Shown here piece by piece: positions 53,904-63,894 of a DNA stretch of 64,000 nucleotides (positions are counted from its first letter, which is position 1; every line of letters begins with the position of its first letter). Under the pieces are notes generated by a model. The model was not told the DNA's origin, searched no databases, and worked only from the letters and a program-made list of their open reading frames with translations. This DNA comes from Ensifer sp. USDA 6670 (GTDB lineage Bacteria; Pseudomonadota; Alphaproteobacteria; Rhizobiales; Rhizobiaceae): positions 300,151 to 364,150 of the forward strand of contig ATWE01000006.1 of the NCBI GenBank assembly GCA_000421085.1, read 5' to 3'. The position numbers and the translations under genes are program-made.

Positions 53904-54359
53904 ATGAACAGAACCTTGGTGCATGCCCTCTTCGTCATTACCGTCCTGGGACTCGGCCTCGCCATCGGCTATATCAACATCCCCGACGCATGGTATCGGT
54001 CTTTGGCAAAGCCGAATTTCACGCCGCCGGACTGGCTCTTCGCTCCCGCCTGGTCGATCCTTTACGCAATGATCGGAATCGCCGGTGCGCGCAGCTTCCT
54101 CGATCAGCGGCACCGATCGCCCCAGTGGCCGCTGTGGCTCGCCCAGATGATCCTGAACTTTCTCTGGTCGCCGCTGTTTTTCGGGCTGCACCAGATCGCT
54201 GCCGCGCTGGTCGTCATATGCGCGCTGCTCGCGTCCATCATAGCGTTCATGCTCGTGAGCCTGCCGCAGGACAGGATTTCGGCCCTGTTGTTTGCGCCCT
54301 ACCTTGCCTGGGTCGCTTTCGCGACGCTGCTCAACGGTTCGATTTTCCTCATGAATTGA
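53904..54359 (+). CDS. tspO: TspO/MBR family protein
   Basis: A 151-residue five-helix membrane protein of the tryptophan-rich sensory protein family, which binds porphyrins and cholesterol-like ligands. WYRSLAKPNFTPPDWLFAPA with AWSILYAMIGIAGA is the canonical block between helices 1 and 2, and NFLWSPLFFGLHQIAAALVV lies in helices 3-4. In Sinorhizobium, TspO is linked to stress and nutrient-deprivation signalling. It starts three bases after the divergent GNAT frame extension and has no obvious operon partner. Confidence 0.93.
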   Translation: MNRTLVHALFVITVLGLGLAIGYINIPDAWYRSLAKPNFTPPDWLFAPAWSILYAMIGIAGARSFLDQRHRSPQWPLWLAQMILNFLWSPLFFGLHQIAAALVVICALLASIIAFMLVSLPQDRISALLFAPYLAWVAFATLLNGSIFLMN

Positions 54360-54437
54360 GCTTGCCGCGCCGCTACCGGCATGCCAGTCTCCGGGAAAAA
54401 TCGGGCAGTAGTGCCCCGGATCAAGGCAAGCCGACCG

Positions 54438-54890
54438 ATGGATGAGAGTTATCCCCCTGATTTCAAGAAGCGCATCCGGGAAAGCTTCAGGCGACAGGCC
54501 GCCATGCGCACGATCGGGGCCGAGCTCACGCGCGTCGAGCCGGGAACGGTCGAAATCGAGCTTCCCTTCGATGCCAAGCTGACGCAGCAACACGGTCTTC
54601 TCCATGCCGGTGTGATTTCCGCCGCGCTCGACGCGGCGGGGACCTATGCCGGCTATTCGGTGATCGACCCCGAGGCATCGCTGCTGACGATCGAGTTCAA
54701 GGTCAATCTTCTCTCACCCGGACGCGGCGAACGGTTCCTGTTTCGCGGCGAGGTGACGAAGCCGGGCACGACGATCATCGTTTCGGACGGGCGGGCCTAT
54801 GCGGTCAGGCCCGACGGGCCCGCCAAGCTCATCGCCTCGATGACCGGAACGATGATGGTGGTGCGGGGACGCGAGGGTATCGAAGGATGA
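54438..54890 (+). CDS. PaaI family hotdog-fold thioesterase
   Basis: A 150-residue acyl-CoA thioesterase-like protein. QQHGLLHAGVISAALDAAGT is the active-site segment of the PaaI/YigI hotdog family (HGG-type motif, here HAG), and TIEFKVNLLSPGRGERFLFR follows. The start was placed at 54438 (MDESYPPDF), although an ATG at 54381 is in frame. It overlaps the next gene by 4 bp (ATGA), so it is co-translated with the nucleosidase, although the two activities have no known link. Confidence 0.87.
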   Translation: MDESYPPDFKKRIRESFRRQAAMRTIGAELTRVEPGTVEIELPFDAKLTQQHGLLHAGVISAALDAAGTYAGYSVIDPEASLLTIEFKVNLLSPGRGERFLFRGEVTKPGTTIIVSDGRAYAVRPDGPAKLIASMTGTMMVVRGREGIEG

Positions 54891-55525
54891 GTTTCGAGCT
54901 AAAGGCCGTAGCGGGAAGAAACATCCTCTATGTGATGGCCGTGGATGCGGAATACGGTCCTTGCCTGCGTGGCCGGATCGCACCGCTGATGACGGGCGTC
55001 GGTCCGGTCGAAGCGGCCGTAAGCCTGACCCGGGCGCTTGCGGAGCTCGACGCGAAAGGCAGCCTGCCGAACCTCGTCGTGTCGCTCGGCTCGGCCGGCT
55101 CGGCGACGCTCGAACAGACCGAAGTCTACCAGGCGATCTCTGTCGCCTATCGCGACATGGACGCCTCTCCGCTCGGCTTCGAGAAGGGCGCGACGCCCTT
55201 CCTCGATCTGCCGGCGGTTGTCAAACTGCCGCTCAGCATTCCCGGCGTCAAGAAGGCGCGGCTTTCGACCGGCGCCGACATCGTCTCCGGCAGCGCCTAT
55301 GAGCAGATCGACGCCGACATGGTCGAGATGGAGACCTTCGCAGTCCTGCGCGCCTGCCAGGCTTTCGGCGTGCCGCTCATAGGCCTCCGCGGCATCTCGG
55401 ACGGCAAGGCGGAACTGAAGCATGTCGGCGACTGGACCGAGTATCTGCACGTCATCGACGAGAGGCTTGCGGCCGCGATCGACCAGCTGGAAGCGGCGCT
55501 GGAAAAAGGGGAAATCGAGCTCTGA
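54887..55525 (+). CDS. 5'-methylthioadenosine/S-adenosylhomocysteine nucleosidase-like protein
   Basis: A 212-residue member of the nucleoside phosphorylase fold. ILYVMAVDAEYGPCLRGR starts the fold, VVSLGSAGSATLEQTEVYQA is the ligand-binding turn, and DADMVEMETFAVLRACQAFG with LRGISDGKAELKHVGDW contains the ribose-binding Glu and the catalytic Asp of MTA/SAH nucleosidases. It would recycle methylthioadenosine and S-adenosylhomocysteine. It is shorter than E. coli Pfs (232 aa), so the exact substrate is less certain. It begins inside the stop of the thioesterase gene. Confidence 0.88.
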   Translation: MSFELKAVAGRNILYVMAVDAEYGPCLRGRIAPLMTGVGPVEAAVSLTRALAELDAKGSLPNLVVSLGSAGSATLEQTEVYQAISVAYRDMDASPLGFEKGATPFLDLPAVVKLPLSIPGVKKARLSTGADIVSGSAYEQIDADMVEMETFAVLRACQAFGVPLIGLRGISDGKAELKHVGDWTEYLHVIDERLAAAIDQLEAALEKGEIEL

Positions 55526-55631
55526 GCCTTCTGTAGCGGGTGCTTAATTGTCCGGGTGCAATGTTATCGTTGCGCCGGCAGCGGGCTTTCATTAAAGGCT
55601 CGCCATGATCAAGCTTGCTTGAAGGCCCGCT

Positions 55632-57194
<1,563 letters not shown>

Positions 57195-57265
57195 GATAAG
57201 AGGCTACCGCCAGTCATAGCGTAAGGGCTCCGGCTCGGCATAACGGCGACCAGACACAGCCACGA

Positions 57266-57550
57266 TCAAACCATAAGTCGCGTCGGAACGCCGAGCGCTG
57301 GCCCGGCCTCGGCAAGTCGGCGATCGAGTGTGTGAACCGTAGCGCCATGCTCCGATGCCACGGCAAGGTGCAGCGCATCGCCGGCGCGAAGCCCGAGCGT
57401 GTGTTGATCGGCGAACCGGGCGGCAGCCCGAAACTGTCCGCCCGTCACGGGCAGCACCGTCAAGCTCTCGGCGCCCAGCTTGTTGAATATCGCAAGCGCC
57501 GCTGCGCGCTGCTCCAGGTCGATCTGGCCGGCCCGCAGCTTGATCGCCAT
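57266..57550 (-). pseudogene. truncated VapC-like PIN-domain toxin
   Basis: A 94-codon frame that matches the C-terminal two thirds of a PIN-domain ribonuclease. GLRAGDALHLAVASEHGATV and TLDRRLAEAG hold the conserved Asp residues of the C-terminal half. Upstream the reading AYEISSAMAIKLRAGQID continues the homology a few residues, then meets an in-frame TAG. The N-terminal strand with the first catalytic Asp is missing, and no VapB antitoxin is present. It is best viewed as a relic of a type II toxin-antitoxin pair. Confidence 0.6.
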
Positions 57551-57738
57551 GGCCGAGGAAATTTCATATGCGATGCTCTACGAGCGCGGCGTCGGCGTGC
57601 TGCGCTCGGCTCTCGACCTTCCGACGGTCGAAGAGGATTGAGATCGGTGGCGGCGGCGGCTGCAGCCATCGTCGGGGCTTGCAAGGCGGCAGTGCCAAGC
57701 CTCATAACCGGTTTTTCCGAGTTTGAGGACGAGACGAA

Positions 57739-58800
57739 GTGGACATTTCCGAGATCATCATCGCCGGCGATACGCCGGGCGTCGAATGGCGGCTGCCGGT
57801 GTTCCGGTTCAAGGGGGCAAGTGCCGCGGCGCCGCGGACCTATATCCAGGCGGCGCTCCATGCCAACGAACTGCCGGGTACCGCGCTTCTGCATTTCCTG
57901 CTTGAAAAGCTCCGCCAGGCGGATGAGGACGGCGCCATTCTCGGCGACATCACCATCGTTCCGCGGGCAAACCCGATCGGCGCGGCGCAGTCGCATTTCG
58001 GCGAGCTGCAGGGCCGCTTCGATCTCGGCTCGCGCACCAACTTCAACCGCGACTTCCCGCTGATCTCCCTTCGCGACCGTGACGGCCTGATGGATGAACC
58101 CGACCGATATTCGGCCGTCGACCGATTGAAGCGGCACCTTCTCAGAATGGCGCTCGGCGCCGAGCTGGTGCTCGATCTTCATTGCGACGACGAGGGGCTG
58201 CAATACGCCTATATCGACGAGGCCTTCTGGCCGGAGGCAGCCGACCTTGCCGCGGCCCTCGACATGCGGGCGGTGTTCCTCTCCGACGGGCAAAGCTCGG
58301 CCTTCGAGGAGGCGGTCGCCCATGCATGGAAGCACGAGAGCGAAGGCGAGCGCAGGACCACCCTGCCCGGCCGCCTGTCCGTGACGGTGGAACTGCGTGG
58401 CACGCGCGACGTCTATCCGGACATCGCGCGCAAGGACGCCGAGGGCATGTTTCGCTTTCTTGCCGGCCGCGGAGTCGTTGCAAGCACCGGCGCGGACCTT
58501 CCGGCATTCGCCGGCAAGGCCGTGCCGCTCGACAATATCGAGATGATCCGCGCACCGGCGGCCGGTGCGATTCTCTTCCACCGCAATGTCGGCGACAGCG
58601 TCGAGGCCGGAGAACTGCTGGCGACCATCCTGGTCAGCCCCGGCGTGCCGGGCGGCACCGTCGAGGTCCGGGCGCCGCAGGATGGGCTCATCGTCACGCG
58701 CGTCTCCACCCGTTTCGCCCGAGGCCGGTCGGACCTGATGAAGATCGCCTGCGCCGAACCCTCGCGGGCGGTGCGAAAGCCGGGGACGCTGGAGGCCTGA
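57739..58800 (+). CDS. succinylglutamate desuccinylase/aspartoacylase family protein
   Basis: A 353-residue zinc-dependent M14-like hydrolase. The metal ligands are likely in ALHANELPG (His-x2-Glu) and DLHCDDEG, with RTNFNRDFPL carrying substrate-binding Arg and Asn residues. The C-terminus has a biotinyl/lipoyl-like barrel (GDSVEAGELLATILVSPG). Members remove acyl groups from amino acids or related compounds; the substrate is not predictable here. The start is GTG at 57739. The aminotransferase gene follows 97 bases later on the same strand. Confidence 0.87.
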   Translation: MDISEIIIAGDTPGVEWRLPVFRFKGASAAAPRTYIQAALHANELPGTALLHFLLEKLRQADEDGAILGDITIVPRANPIGAAQSHFGELQGRFDLGSRTNFNRDFPLISLRDRDGLMDEPDRYSAVDRLKRHLLRMALGAELVLDLHCDDEGLQYAYIDEAFWPEAADLAAALDMRAVFLSDGQSSAFEEAVAHAWKHESEGERRTTLPGRLSVTVELRGTRDVYPDIARKDAEGMFRFLAGRGVVASTGADLPAFAGKAVPLDNIEMIRAPAAGAILFHRNVGDSVEAGELLATILVSPGVPGGTVEVRAPQDGLIVTRVSTRFARGRSDLMKIACAEPSRAVRKPGTLEA

Positions 58801-58897
58801 ACCCGTCGTTTCGAAAGGTCGCGGCGTGGAACCGGCTTGCCTTTCCGCCTGTTGGAAACGACTATGATCCGATCCACTGCACCGAGAGGAATACCCG

Positions 58898-60067
58898 ATG
58901 TTCGACGCCCTGGCCCGCCAAGCCGACGATCCCTTGCTGGCCCTGATCGGCCTGTTCAGGAAGGATGAGCGCCCAGAAAAGGTAGACCTCGGCGTCGGTG
59001 TCTATCGCGACGAGGCCGGACGCACGCCGATCTTCCGGGCCGTCAAGGCGGCGGAAAAGCGGCTTCTCGAGACACAGGACAGCAAGGCCTATATCGGTCC
59101 CGAAGGGGACCTCGTCTTCCTCGATCGTCTCTGGGAGCTCGTCGGCGGCGACACGATCGAACGGAGCCATGTTGCGGGCGTCCAGACGCCCGGCGGCTCC
59201 GGCGCGCTCCGCTTGGCGGCGGACCTCATCGCGCGCATGGGCGGCCGAGGCATCTGGCTCGGGCTGCCGAGCTGGCCGAACCACGCGCCGATCTTCAAGG
59301 CAGCCGGGCTCGATATCGCCACCTACGACTTCTTCGACATTCCGTCGCAGTCGGTAATCTTCGATAACCTCGTGAGCGCGCTGGAAGGTGCCGCGCCCGG
59401 CGACGCGGTGCTGCTGCATGCAAGCTGCCACAACCCGACCGGCGGCGTCCTCAGCGAAGCGCAATGGATGGAGATTGCCGCCCTGGTGGCCGAGCGCGGC
59501 CTGCTGCCGCTCGTCGACCTCGCCTATCAGGGGTTCGGCCGCGGCCTGGACCAGGATGTCGCGGGCCTCAGGCATCTTCTCGGCGTCGTCCCGGAAGCGC
59601 TCGTCGCGGTCTCCTGCTCGAAATCCTTCGGGCTTTACCGCGAGCGCACGGGCGCGATCTTCGCGCGCACCAGCTCGCCGGCATCGGCGGACAGGGTGCG
59701 CTCAAACCTCGCGGGCCTCGCCCGCACCAGCTATTCCATGCCGCCGGATCACGGCGCAGCCGTCGTGCGGACGATCCTTGATGACCCGGAACTCAGGCGC
59801 GACTGGGCCGAGGAGCTCGAGACGATGCGGCTCAGGATGACCGGCCTGCGACGGTCGCTTGCCGAGGGGCTCCGCACCCGCTGGCAGAGCCTCGGCGCCG
59901 TCGCCGATCAGGAGGGCATGTTCTCCATGCTGCCGCTTTCCGAAGCGGAGGTAATGCGGCTCAGGACGGAGCACGGCATCTATATGCCGGCATCCGGCCG
60001 CATCAACATCGCCGGGCTGAAGACGGCGGAAACCGCCGAGGTTGCCGGCAAGTTCACCAGTCTCTGA
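58898..60067 (+). CDS. tatA: aromatic amino acid aminotransferase
   Basis: A 389-residue class I PLP aminotransferase. VDLGVGVYRDEAGRTPIFRA is the N-terminal signature of the aspartate/aromatic aminotransferase I-alpha group, CHNPTGGVLSEAQWMEI binds cofactor, and the PLP lysine lies in VSCSKSFGLYRERTGA (about residue 246). The YIGPEGDLVF segment is typical of this group. It transaminates Tyr, Phe or Asp; TatA of Sinorhizobium is such an enzyme, and the symbol is a suggestion. It ends at a palindrome-rich intergenic stretch. Confidence 0.9.
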   Translation: MFDALARQADDPLLALIGLFRKDERPEKVDLGVGVYRDEAGRTPIFRAVKAAEKRLLETQDSKAYIGPEGDLVFLDRLWELVGGDTIERSHVAGVQTPGGSGALRLAADLIARMGGRGIWLGLPSWPNHAPIFKAAGLDIATYDFFDIPSQSVIFDNLVSALEGAAPGDAVLLHASCHNPTGGVLSEAQWMEIAALVAERGLLPLVDLAYQGFGRGLDQDVAGLRHLLGVVPEALVAVSCSKSFGLYRERTGAIFARTSSPASADRVRSNLAGLARTSYSMPPDHGAAVVRTILDDPELRRDWAEELETMRLRMTGLRRSLAEGLRTRWQSLGAVADQEGMFSMLPLSEAEVMRLRTEHGIYMPASGRINIAGLKTAETAEVAGKFTSL

Positions 60068-60072
60068 TCTCA

Positions 60073-60120
60073 AGTTCACGATGCTTTTACGTCGGGTCGA
60101 CCTGAAAGCATGAACGTGAT
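60073..60120. repeat. hairpin after the aminotransferase gene
   Basis: ATGCTTT (60081-60087) pairs with AAAGCAT (60105-60111), and an outer TCACG (60076-60080) pairs with CGTGA (60115-60119) across a 3-base bulge. It lies just past the stop codon and may help end transcription. The sequence style is that of rhizobial intergenic palindromes. Confidence 0.45.
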
Positions 60121-60135
60121 CGATGCCAATAGGCT

Positions 60136-60185
60136 AGAGCGGGGTGCGGGCGGAAGACCGCACACACTTTTCCTCATCCTGCTCT
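60136..60185. repeat. 50-bp rhizobial palindromic repeat
   Basis: The ends AGAGCGGGGTG and CATCCTGCTCT are inverted copies with two mismatches, and an inner stem GTGCGG/CCGCAC (60144-60149, 60158-60163) is followed by ACACTTTTCC. From memory, this pattern is common between genes in Rhizobiales genomes. It could work as a terminator. The remaining part of 60068-60262 shows no gene. Confidence 0.5.
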
Positions 60186-60262
60186 TGTCCTATCTCCGGG
60201 CCTTTTCCGACGCGCAGCGCCCGGCTATGTCTTCCCGTATGTGAAGAACGGGAAGATTCGGC

Positions 60263-60613
60263 ATGACGGTTACGATCTACGGCATCAGGAACTGCGACAC
60301 GATGAAGAAGGCGCGGAACTGGCTCGACAGCCGCGGCACTTCGTACGATTTCCACGATTACAAGGCCGGTGGCATCGATCGCGCGCGACTCGAGCGCTGG
60401 TGCGCCGAACTCGGTTGGGAGACGCTGCTCAACCGCTCGGGCACCACCTTCCGTAAGCTGGATGAGGCCGTCAAGCGGGACCTGACGGCCGACAAGGCGA
60501 TCGCGCTGATGCTCGAGCAGCCGTCGATGATCAAGCGCCCGGTGCTCGAGACGGACGGCAGGCTGCTCGTCGGCTTCAAGCCGGAACTCTACGAAGCCGA
60601 ATTCGGAGCGTAG
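60263..60613 (+). CDS. ArsC/Spx-like reductase family protein (YffB-like)
   Basis: A 116-residue thioredoxin-fold protein. TIYGIRNCDTMKKARNWLD carries the single conserved Cys of the YffB branch, and MIKRPVLETDGRLLVGFKPE is the conserved C-terminal block with the Arg-Pro turn. Despite the ArsC name this branch is not clearly an arsenate reductase; a glutathione-dependent thiol role is supposed. Three bases separate its stop from the ybaK-like gene, so they form an operon. Confidence 0.88.
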   Translation: MTVTIYGIRNCDTMKKARNWLDSRGTSYDFHDYKAGGIDRARLERWCAELGWETLLNRSGTTFRKLDEAVKRDLTADKAIALMLEQPSMIKRPVLETDGRLLVGFKPELYEAEFGA

Positions 60614-60616
60614 ACC

Positions 60617-61090
60617 ATGTCGAAGACGACCCGGGCGACGCAGGCCCTGGCAAAGGCCGGCGTCATTTTTACGGTTCACAGCTATGACTACGATCCCGGT
60701 GCCGAACGCGTCGGGCTGCAGGCGGCGGAGGCGCTCGGCGAGGACCCTTCGCGCGTGCTGAAGACGCTGATGGCCGAGGTGGACGGCAAGCCGGTCTGCT
60801 GCATCGTGCCCTCGGACCGGGAGGTGAGCATGAAGAAACTCGCCGCAGCCTTCGGCGGCAAGTCGGCAAGCATGATGAAACCGGCGGACGCCGAGCGGCT
60901 CACCGGCTATCACGTCGGCGGCATCAGCCCCTTCGGGCAAAGAAAGACGGTCCCGACCGCGATAGAGGAAGCGGCGCTCGCAGAAGCGCTGGTCTTCATC
61001 AATGGCGGACAGCGTGGTCTGCAGGTGCGGCTTGCGCCGAGAGATGCGCAAGCGGCATTGAGCGCGGTTGCCGCGTCTCTGATCGCCTGA
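60617..61090 (+). CDS. ybaK: Cys-tRNA(Pro)/Cys-tRNA(Cys) deacylase YbaK
   Basis: A 157-residue trans-editing protein that hydrolyses mischarged Cys-tRNA(Pro). KTLMAEVDGKPVCCIVPSDR, followed by a conserved Lys pair in SMKKLAAAFGGKSASMM, and GYHVGGISPFGQRKTVPTAI are diagnostic of the YbaK/EbsC fold. The catalytic Lys is likely in KTLM. It is co-transcribed with the ArsC-like gene. It converges with the MarR-type gene with a 20-base gap. Confidence 0.92.
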   Translation: MSKTTRATQALAKAGVIFTVHSYDYDPGAERVGLQAAEALGEDPSRVLKTLMAEVDGKPVCCIVPSDREVSMKKLAAAFGGKSASMMKPADAERLTGYHVGGISPFGQRKTVPTAIEEAALAEALVFINGGQRGLQVRLAPRDAQAALSAVAASLIA

Positions 61091-61110
61091 TTTCCTCGAA
61101 GGACGTGGCG

Positions 61111-61563
61111 TCAGCCGAGCCGTGAAAGCAGAGAGGCGAGCGCGCTTGCCTCTTCTTCGCTGAGCTTTGCGCCGACATGGCGCGCGATCGATGGCCCATA
61201 GATCTGCCACATGCGCTCCCGCATGGCGCGGCCCTTCTCTGTCACGACCACCCAGCAGCCGCGCGCGTCCTCGTCGAATGCCTCACGCCGGACGAGGTCT
61301 TCCTTCTCCAGCCGGTCGATCAGGCGGGACAGGTTGTATTGGGCAAGCAGCGTGCGGGCTTCGATCTCGAAGGGGCGCAAACGGCCGCCTTCGGCCTTCA
61401 CCAGTTCCCACAGCACGTCGTACCAGCCAAGCGGCGGCAGGCCCGCCGCCTTGAAGTCCCTCTCGATGGCCGAAAGCACGCGCTGCTGCGCCCGCATCAG
61501 ACCGATCCATGCCCGGGTCGCGGCCGCCGTCGGCTCGCTGCTATCCGTCCTTTTTGCGCTCAT
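61111..61563 (-). CDS. MarR family transcriptional regulator
   Basis: A 150-residue winged-helix regulator. LPPLGWYDVLWELVKAEGGR starts the DNA-binding part, LLAQYNLSRLIDRLEKEDLV is the recognition helix region, and DARGCWVVVTEKGRAMRERM is the wing and dimer helix. It is divergent from a glutathione S-transferase gene, with two matching palindromes between them; the first overlaps its own start. Repression of both genes, released by an electrophile or phenolic compound, is the usual logic of such pairs. Confidence 0.92.
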   Translation of the reverse strand: MSAKRTDSSEPTAAATRAWIGLMRAQQRVLSAIERDFKAAGLPPLGWYDVLWELVKAEGGRLRPFEIEARTLLAQYNLSRLIDRLEKEDLVRREAFDEDARGCWVVVTEKGRAMRERMWQIYGPSIARHVGAKLSEEEASALASLLSRLG

Positions 61564-61626
61564 ATATGCAATTACATCTATATTGACGGATTAGGCAAGC
61601 TTCGTTATATGCAGATGCATCTAAAT
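61564..61626. promoter_or_regulatory. twin MarR-type operators between divergent genes
   Basis: ATATGCA-ATTA-CATCTATAT (61564-61583) and ATATGCA-GATG-CATCTAAAT (61607-61626) agree at 15 of 20 positions and start 43 bases apart, about four helical turns. The core ATGCAGATGCAT of the second is a perfect palindrome and ATGCAATTACAT of the first nearly so. One abuts the MarR-type start, the other lies 20 bases before the GST start. Operator function is inferred from the layout. Confidence 0.65.
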
Positions 61627-61645
61627 CGGCAACGGGAGACCACCG

Positions 61646-62332
61646 ATGACCGCGCAGCTCACCCTGATCAGCCACCATCTCTGCCCTTATGTGCAACGCG
61701 CCGCGATCGCGCTCCACGAAAAAGGCGTGCCCTTCGAGCGCATCGATATCGATCTCGCTAACAAGCCCGACTGGTTCCTGAAGATCTCGCCGCTTGGCAA
61801 GGTGCCTCTGTTGCGCCTTCCGCAGGGCGGCGGCGAAGCGATCCTCTTCGAGAGCACCGTCATTTGCGAATATCTGGAGGAAACACAGGCCGGACCGAAG
61901 CTGCACCCCGCCGATCCGCTGACACGGGCGCGCCATCGCGGCTGGATGGAGTTCGGCTCCGCCATCCTCTCCGACCTCTGGGTCTACGAAACCACGCAGG
62001 ACGCAGTCACGCTCGAAGCCAAACGGAACGTGCTCAAGTCGAAATTCGCGACCGTCGATGCGGAACTCGGCGGCGGCCCCTATTTTGCAGGCAGCGCCTT
62101 CAGCCTTGTCGACGCCGTCTTCGCGCCGATCTTCCGCTATTTCGACGTGTTCGACACGATTTCCGACAGCGGCGTCTTTCATGGCCTGCCGCGCGCCATC
62201 GCCTGGCGCGAGGCGCTGGCCGAGAGGCCGAGCGTGAGAGCCGCGGTCGGCGAGGACTACCCGCAGCGGCTGATGGCCTTCCTTGAAAAGCACGAGGCAG
62301 CGCTGCTCAAGACCGAAAGGGTGGCTGCCTGA
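61646..62332 (+). CDS. glutathione S-transferase family protein
   Basis: A 228-residue GST. LISHHLCPYVQRAAIALHEK holds the thioredoxin-like active site with a CPYV motif (Cys at residue 13), so an omega- or lambda-type thiol chemistry is likely. LLRLPQGGGEAILFESTVIC has the conserved Glu-Ser that binds glutathione, and the helical C-domain includes FAGSAFSLVDAVFAPIFRYF. It probably deals with xenobiotic or quinone adducts under control of the divergent MarR-type regulator. Confidence 0.9.
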   Translation: MTAQLTLISHHLCPYVQRAAIALHEKGVPFERIDIDLANKPDWFLKISPLGKVPLLRLPQGGGEAILFESTVICEYLEETQAGPKLHPADPLTRARHRGWMEFGSAILSDLWVYETTQDAVTLEAKRNVLKSKFATVDAELGGGPYFAGSAFSLVDAVFAPIFRYFDVFDTISDSGVFHGLPRAIAWREALAERPSVRAAVGEDYPQRLMAFLEKHEAALLKTERVAA

Positions 62333-62402
62333 AGGAGCTTCTGTTTTTGGCGGAACCGGTCTAAAACCGCTGACATCCGCAAGAAGACGAGCAGGAGCCG
62401 CC

Positions 62403-63659
62403 ATGAACGCCCCCCTCCAATCCGCAAAGAACCCTGTCGATCCGGTCAAGCTTGAAAAGCTCGCCGAGGTCGCCATCAAGGTCGGTCTGCAATTGCAGAA
62501 GGGCCAGGACCTGGTGATGACCGCGCCGATCGCGGCGCTGCCGCTCGTGCGCCTCATCACCAAGCACGCCTATATGGCAGGCGCCGGACTGGTGACGACC
62601 TTCTACGCCGACGAGGAAGCGACGCTTGCCCGCTACACCCATGCGCCGGACGAGAGCTTCGACCGCGCCAGCGACTGGCTTTACGAGGGCATGGCCAAGG
62701 CCTATGCGGGTGGTGCTGCGCGCCTCGCGATCGCCGGCGACAACCCGATGCTGCTTTCGGCTCAGGATCCGGCCAAGGTCGCCCGCGCCAACAAGGCGAA
62801 CTCGATCGCCTACAAGCCGGCGCTCGAGAAGATCTCCAACTTCGACATCAACTGGAACATCGTCTCCTATCCGAACCCCTCCTGGGCTAAGCAGATGTTC
62901 CCCGGCGATCCCGAGGCGATTGCCGTGGAAAAGCTTGCAAATGCCATCTTCGCCGCCTCGCGCGTCGACGTCGGCGATCCGATCGGCGCCTGGAAAGAGC
63001 ACAATGCCAATCTGCACCGGCGTTCGGCCTGGCTGAACGAGGAGCGCTTCGCCGCGCTGCATTTCACCGGCCCCGGCACCGATCTGACCGTCGGGCTGGC
63101 GGACGGCCACGAATGGCATGGCGGCGCCTCGGTCGCCAAGAACGGCATCACCTGCAATCCGAACATCCCGACGGAAGAAGTCTTCACTACGCCGCATGCG
63201 CTGCGCGTCGAAGGCCATGTGTCGAGCACAAAGCCGCTCTCTCACCAGGGCACGCTGATCGACAATATCCAGGTACGCTTCGAAGCCGGCCGCATCGTCG
63301 AGGCCAGGGCCTCACGCGGCGAGGAGGTGCTGAACAAGGTGCTCGACACCGACGAGGGCGCGCGCAGGCTCGGCGAAGTGGCGCTTGTGCCCCATTCCTC
63401 GCCGATCTCGGCAAGCGGCGTCCTCTTCTACAACACCCTCTTCGACGAGAACGCCTCCTGCCACATCGCGCTCGGCCAGTGCTATTCGAAGTGCTTCCTC
63501 GACGGCGCAAGCCTCAGCCAGGAGCAGATCCGCGCCCAGGGCGGCAATTCCAGCCTCATCCACATCGACTGGATGATCGGCTCCGGCGAGGTGGACATCG
63601 ACGGGGTTCGTGCGGACGGCGCCCGTGTGCCCGTCATGCGCAAAGGCGAGTGGGCCTGA
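62403..63659 (+). CDS. M29 family aminopeptidase
   Basis: A 418-residue metalloaminopeptidase of the thermophilic aminopeptidase (PepS/AmpS) family. The metal ligands are expected in FTTPHALRVEGHVSSTKPL (Glu and His), GEVALVPHSSPIS and LFDENASCHIALGQCY, all of which are visible; HIDWMIGSGEVDIDGV is the last ligand block. The start at 62403 follows CAGGAGCCGCC. It cleaves N-terminal residues from peptides in the cytoplasm. It is the last chromosomal gene before an insertion sequence. Confidence 0.92.
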   Translation: MNAPLQSAKNPVDPVKLEKLAEVAIKVGLQLQKGQDLVMTAPIAALPLVRLITKHAYMAGAGLVTTFYADEEATLARYTHAPDESFDRASDWLYEGMAKAYAGGAARLAIAGDNPMLLSAQDPAKVARANKANSIAYKPALEKISNFDINWNIVSYPNPSWAKQMFPGDPEAIAVEKLANAIFAASRVDVGDPIGAWKEHNANLHRRSAWLNEERFAALHFTGPGTDLTVGLADGHEWHGGASVAKNGITCNPNIPTEEVFTTPHALRVEGHVSSTKPLSHQGTLIDNIQVRFEAGRIVEARASRGEEVLNKVLDTDEGARRLGEVALVPHSSPISASGVLFYNTLFDENASCHIALGQCYSKCFLDGASLSQEQIRAQGGNSSLIHIDWMIGSGEVDIDGVRADGARVPVMRKGEWA

Positions 63660-63894
63660 CACTGCGGGCCCGATGAGCCCCTCAACCGCCTGCCGGCACC
63701 TTGCATAAGAGATGTTGTATAGGCTTCGGTATGCCTTTGGCCGGGTGTCCGCCCGGCCAAAGGCGCCGACCGTCGGATCGCCGGCACCAGAACCTTTGAG
63801 GGTTACGGAGAAGCAGGATCGCGGTCGGTTCCTCATCGTGGCCCGAATGGTTGCTGGAACAACCTGGTTCGTATGCAAGGCAGGGACGACAAGG
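63660..63894. other. noncoding region upstream of the IS110 transposase with a 13-bp hairpin
   Basis: No gene is seen in these 235 bases. A perfect 13-bp hairpin, GCCTTTGGCCGGG / CCCGGCCAAAGGC with a 6-base loop, occupies 63733-63764, and a smaller one, GGTTG-CTGGAA-CAACC, lies at 63849-63864. Part of the region should be the left end of the IS110-type element; the boundary cannot be fixed because such elements lack clear terminal repeats. In IS110 elements the left noncoding end encodes the bridge RNA that guides recombination, so one may lie here. Confidence 0.5.

Noticed and set aside
57550..57642. A 30-codon plus-strand frame MAEEISYAMLYERG as an antitoxin
   Set aside because: It is antisense to the remains of the PIN-domain gene, has no known antitoxin fold and no ribosome site, and VapB genes normally lie on the same strand as vapC.
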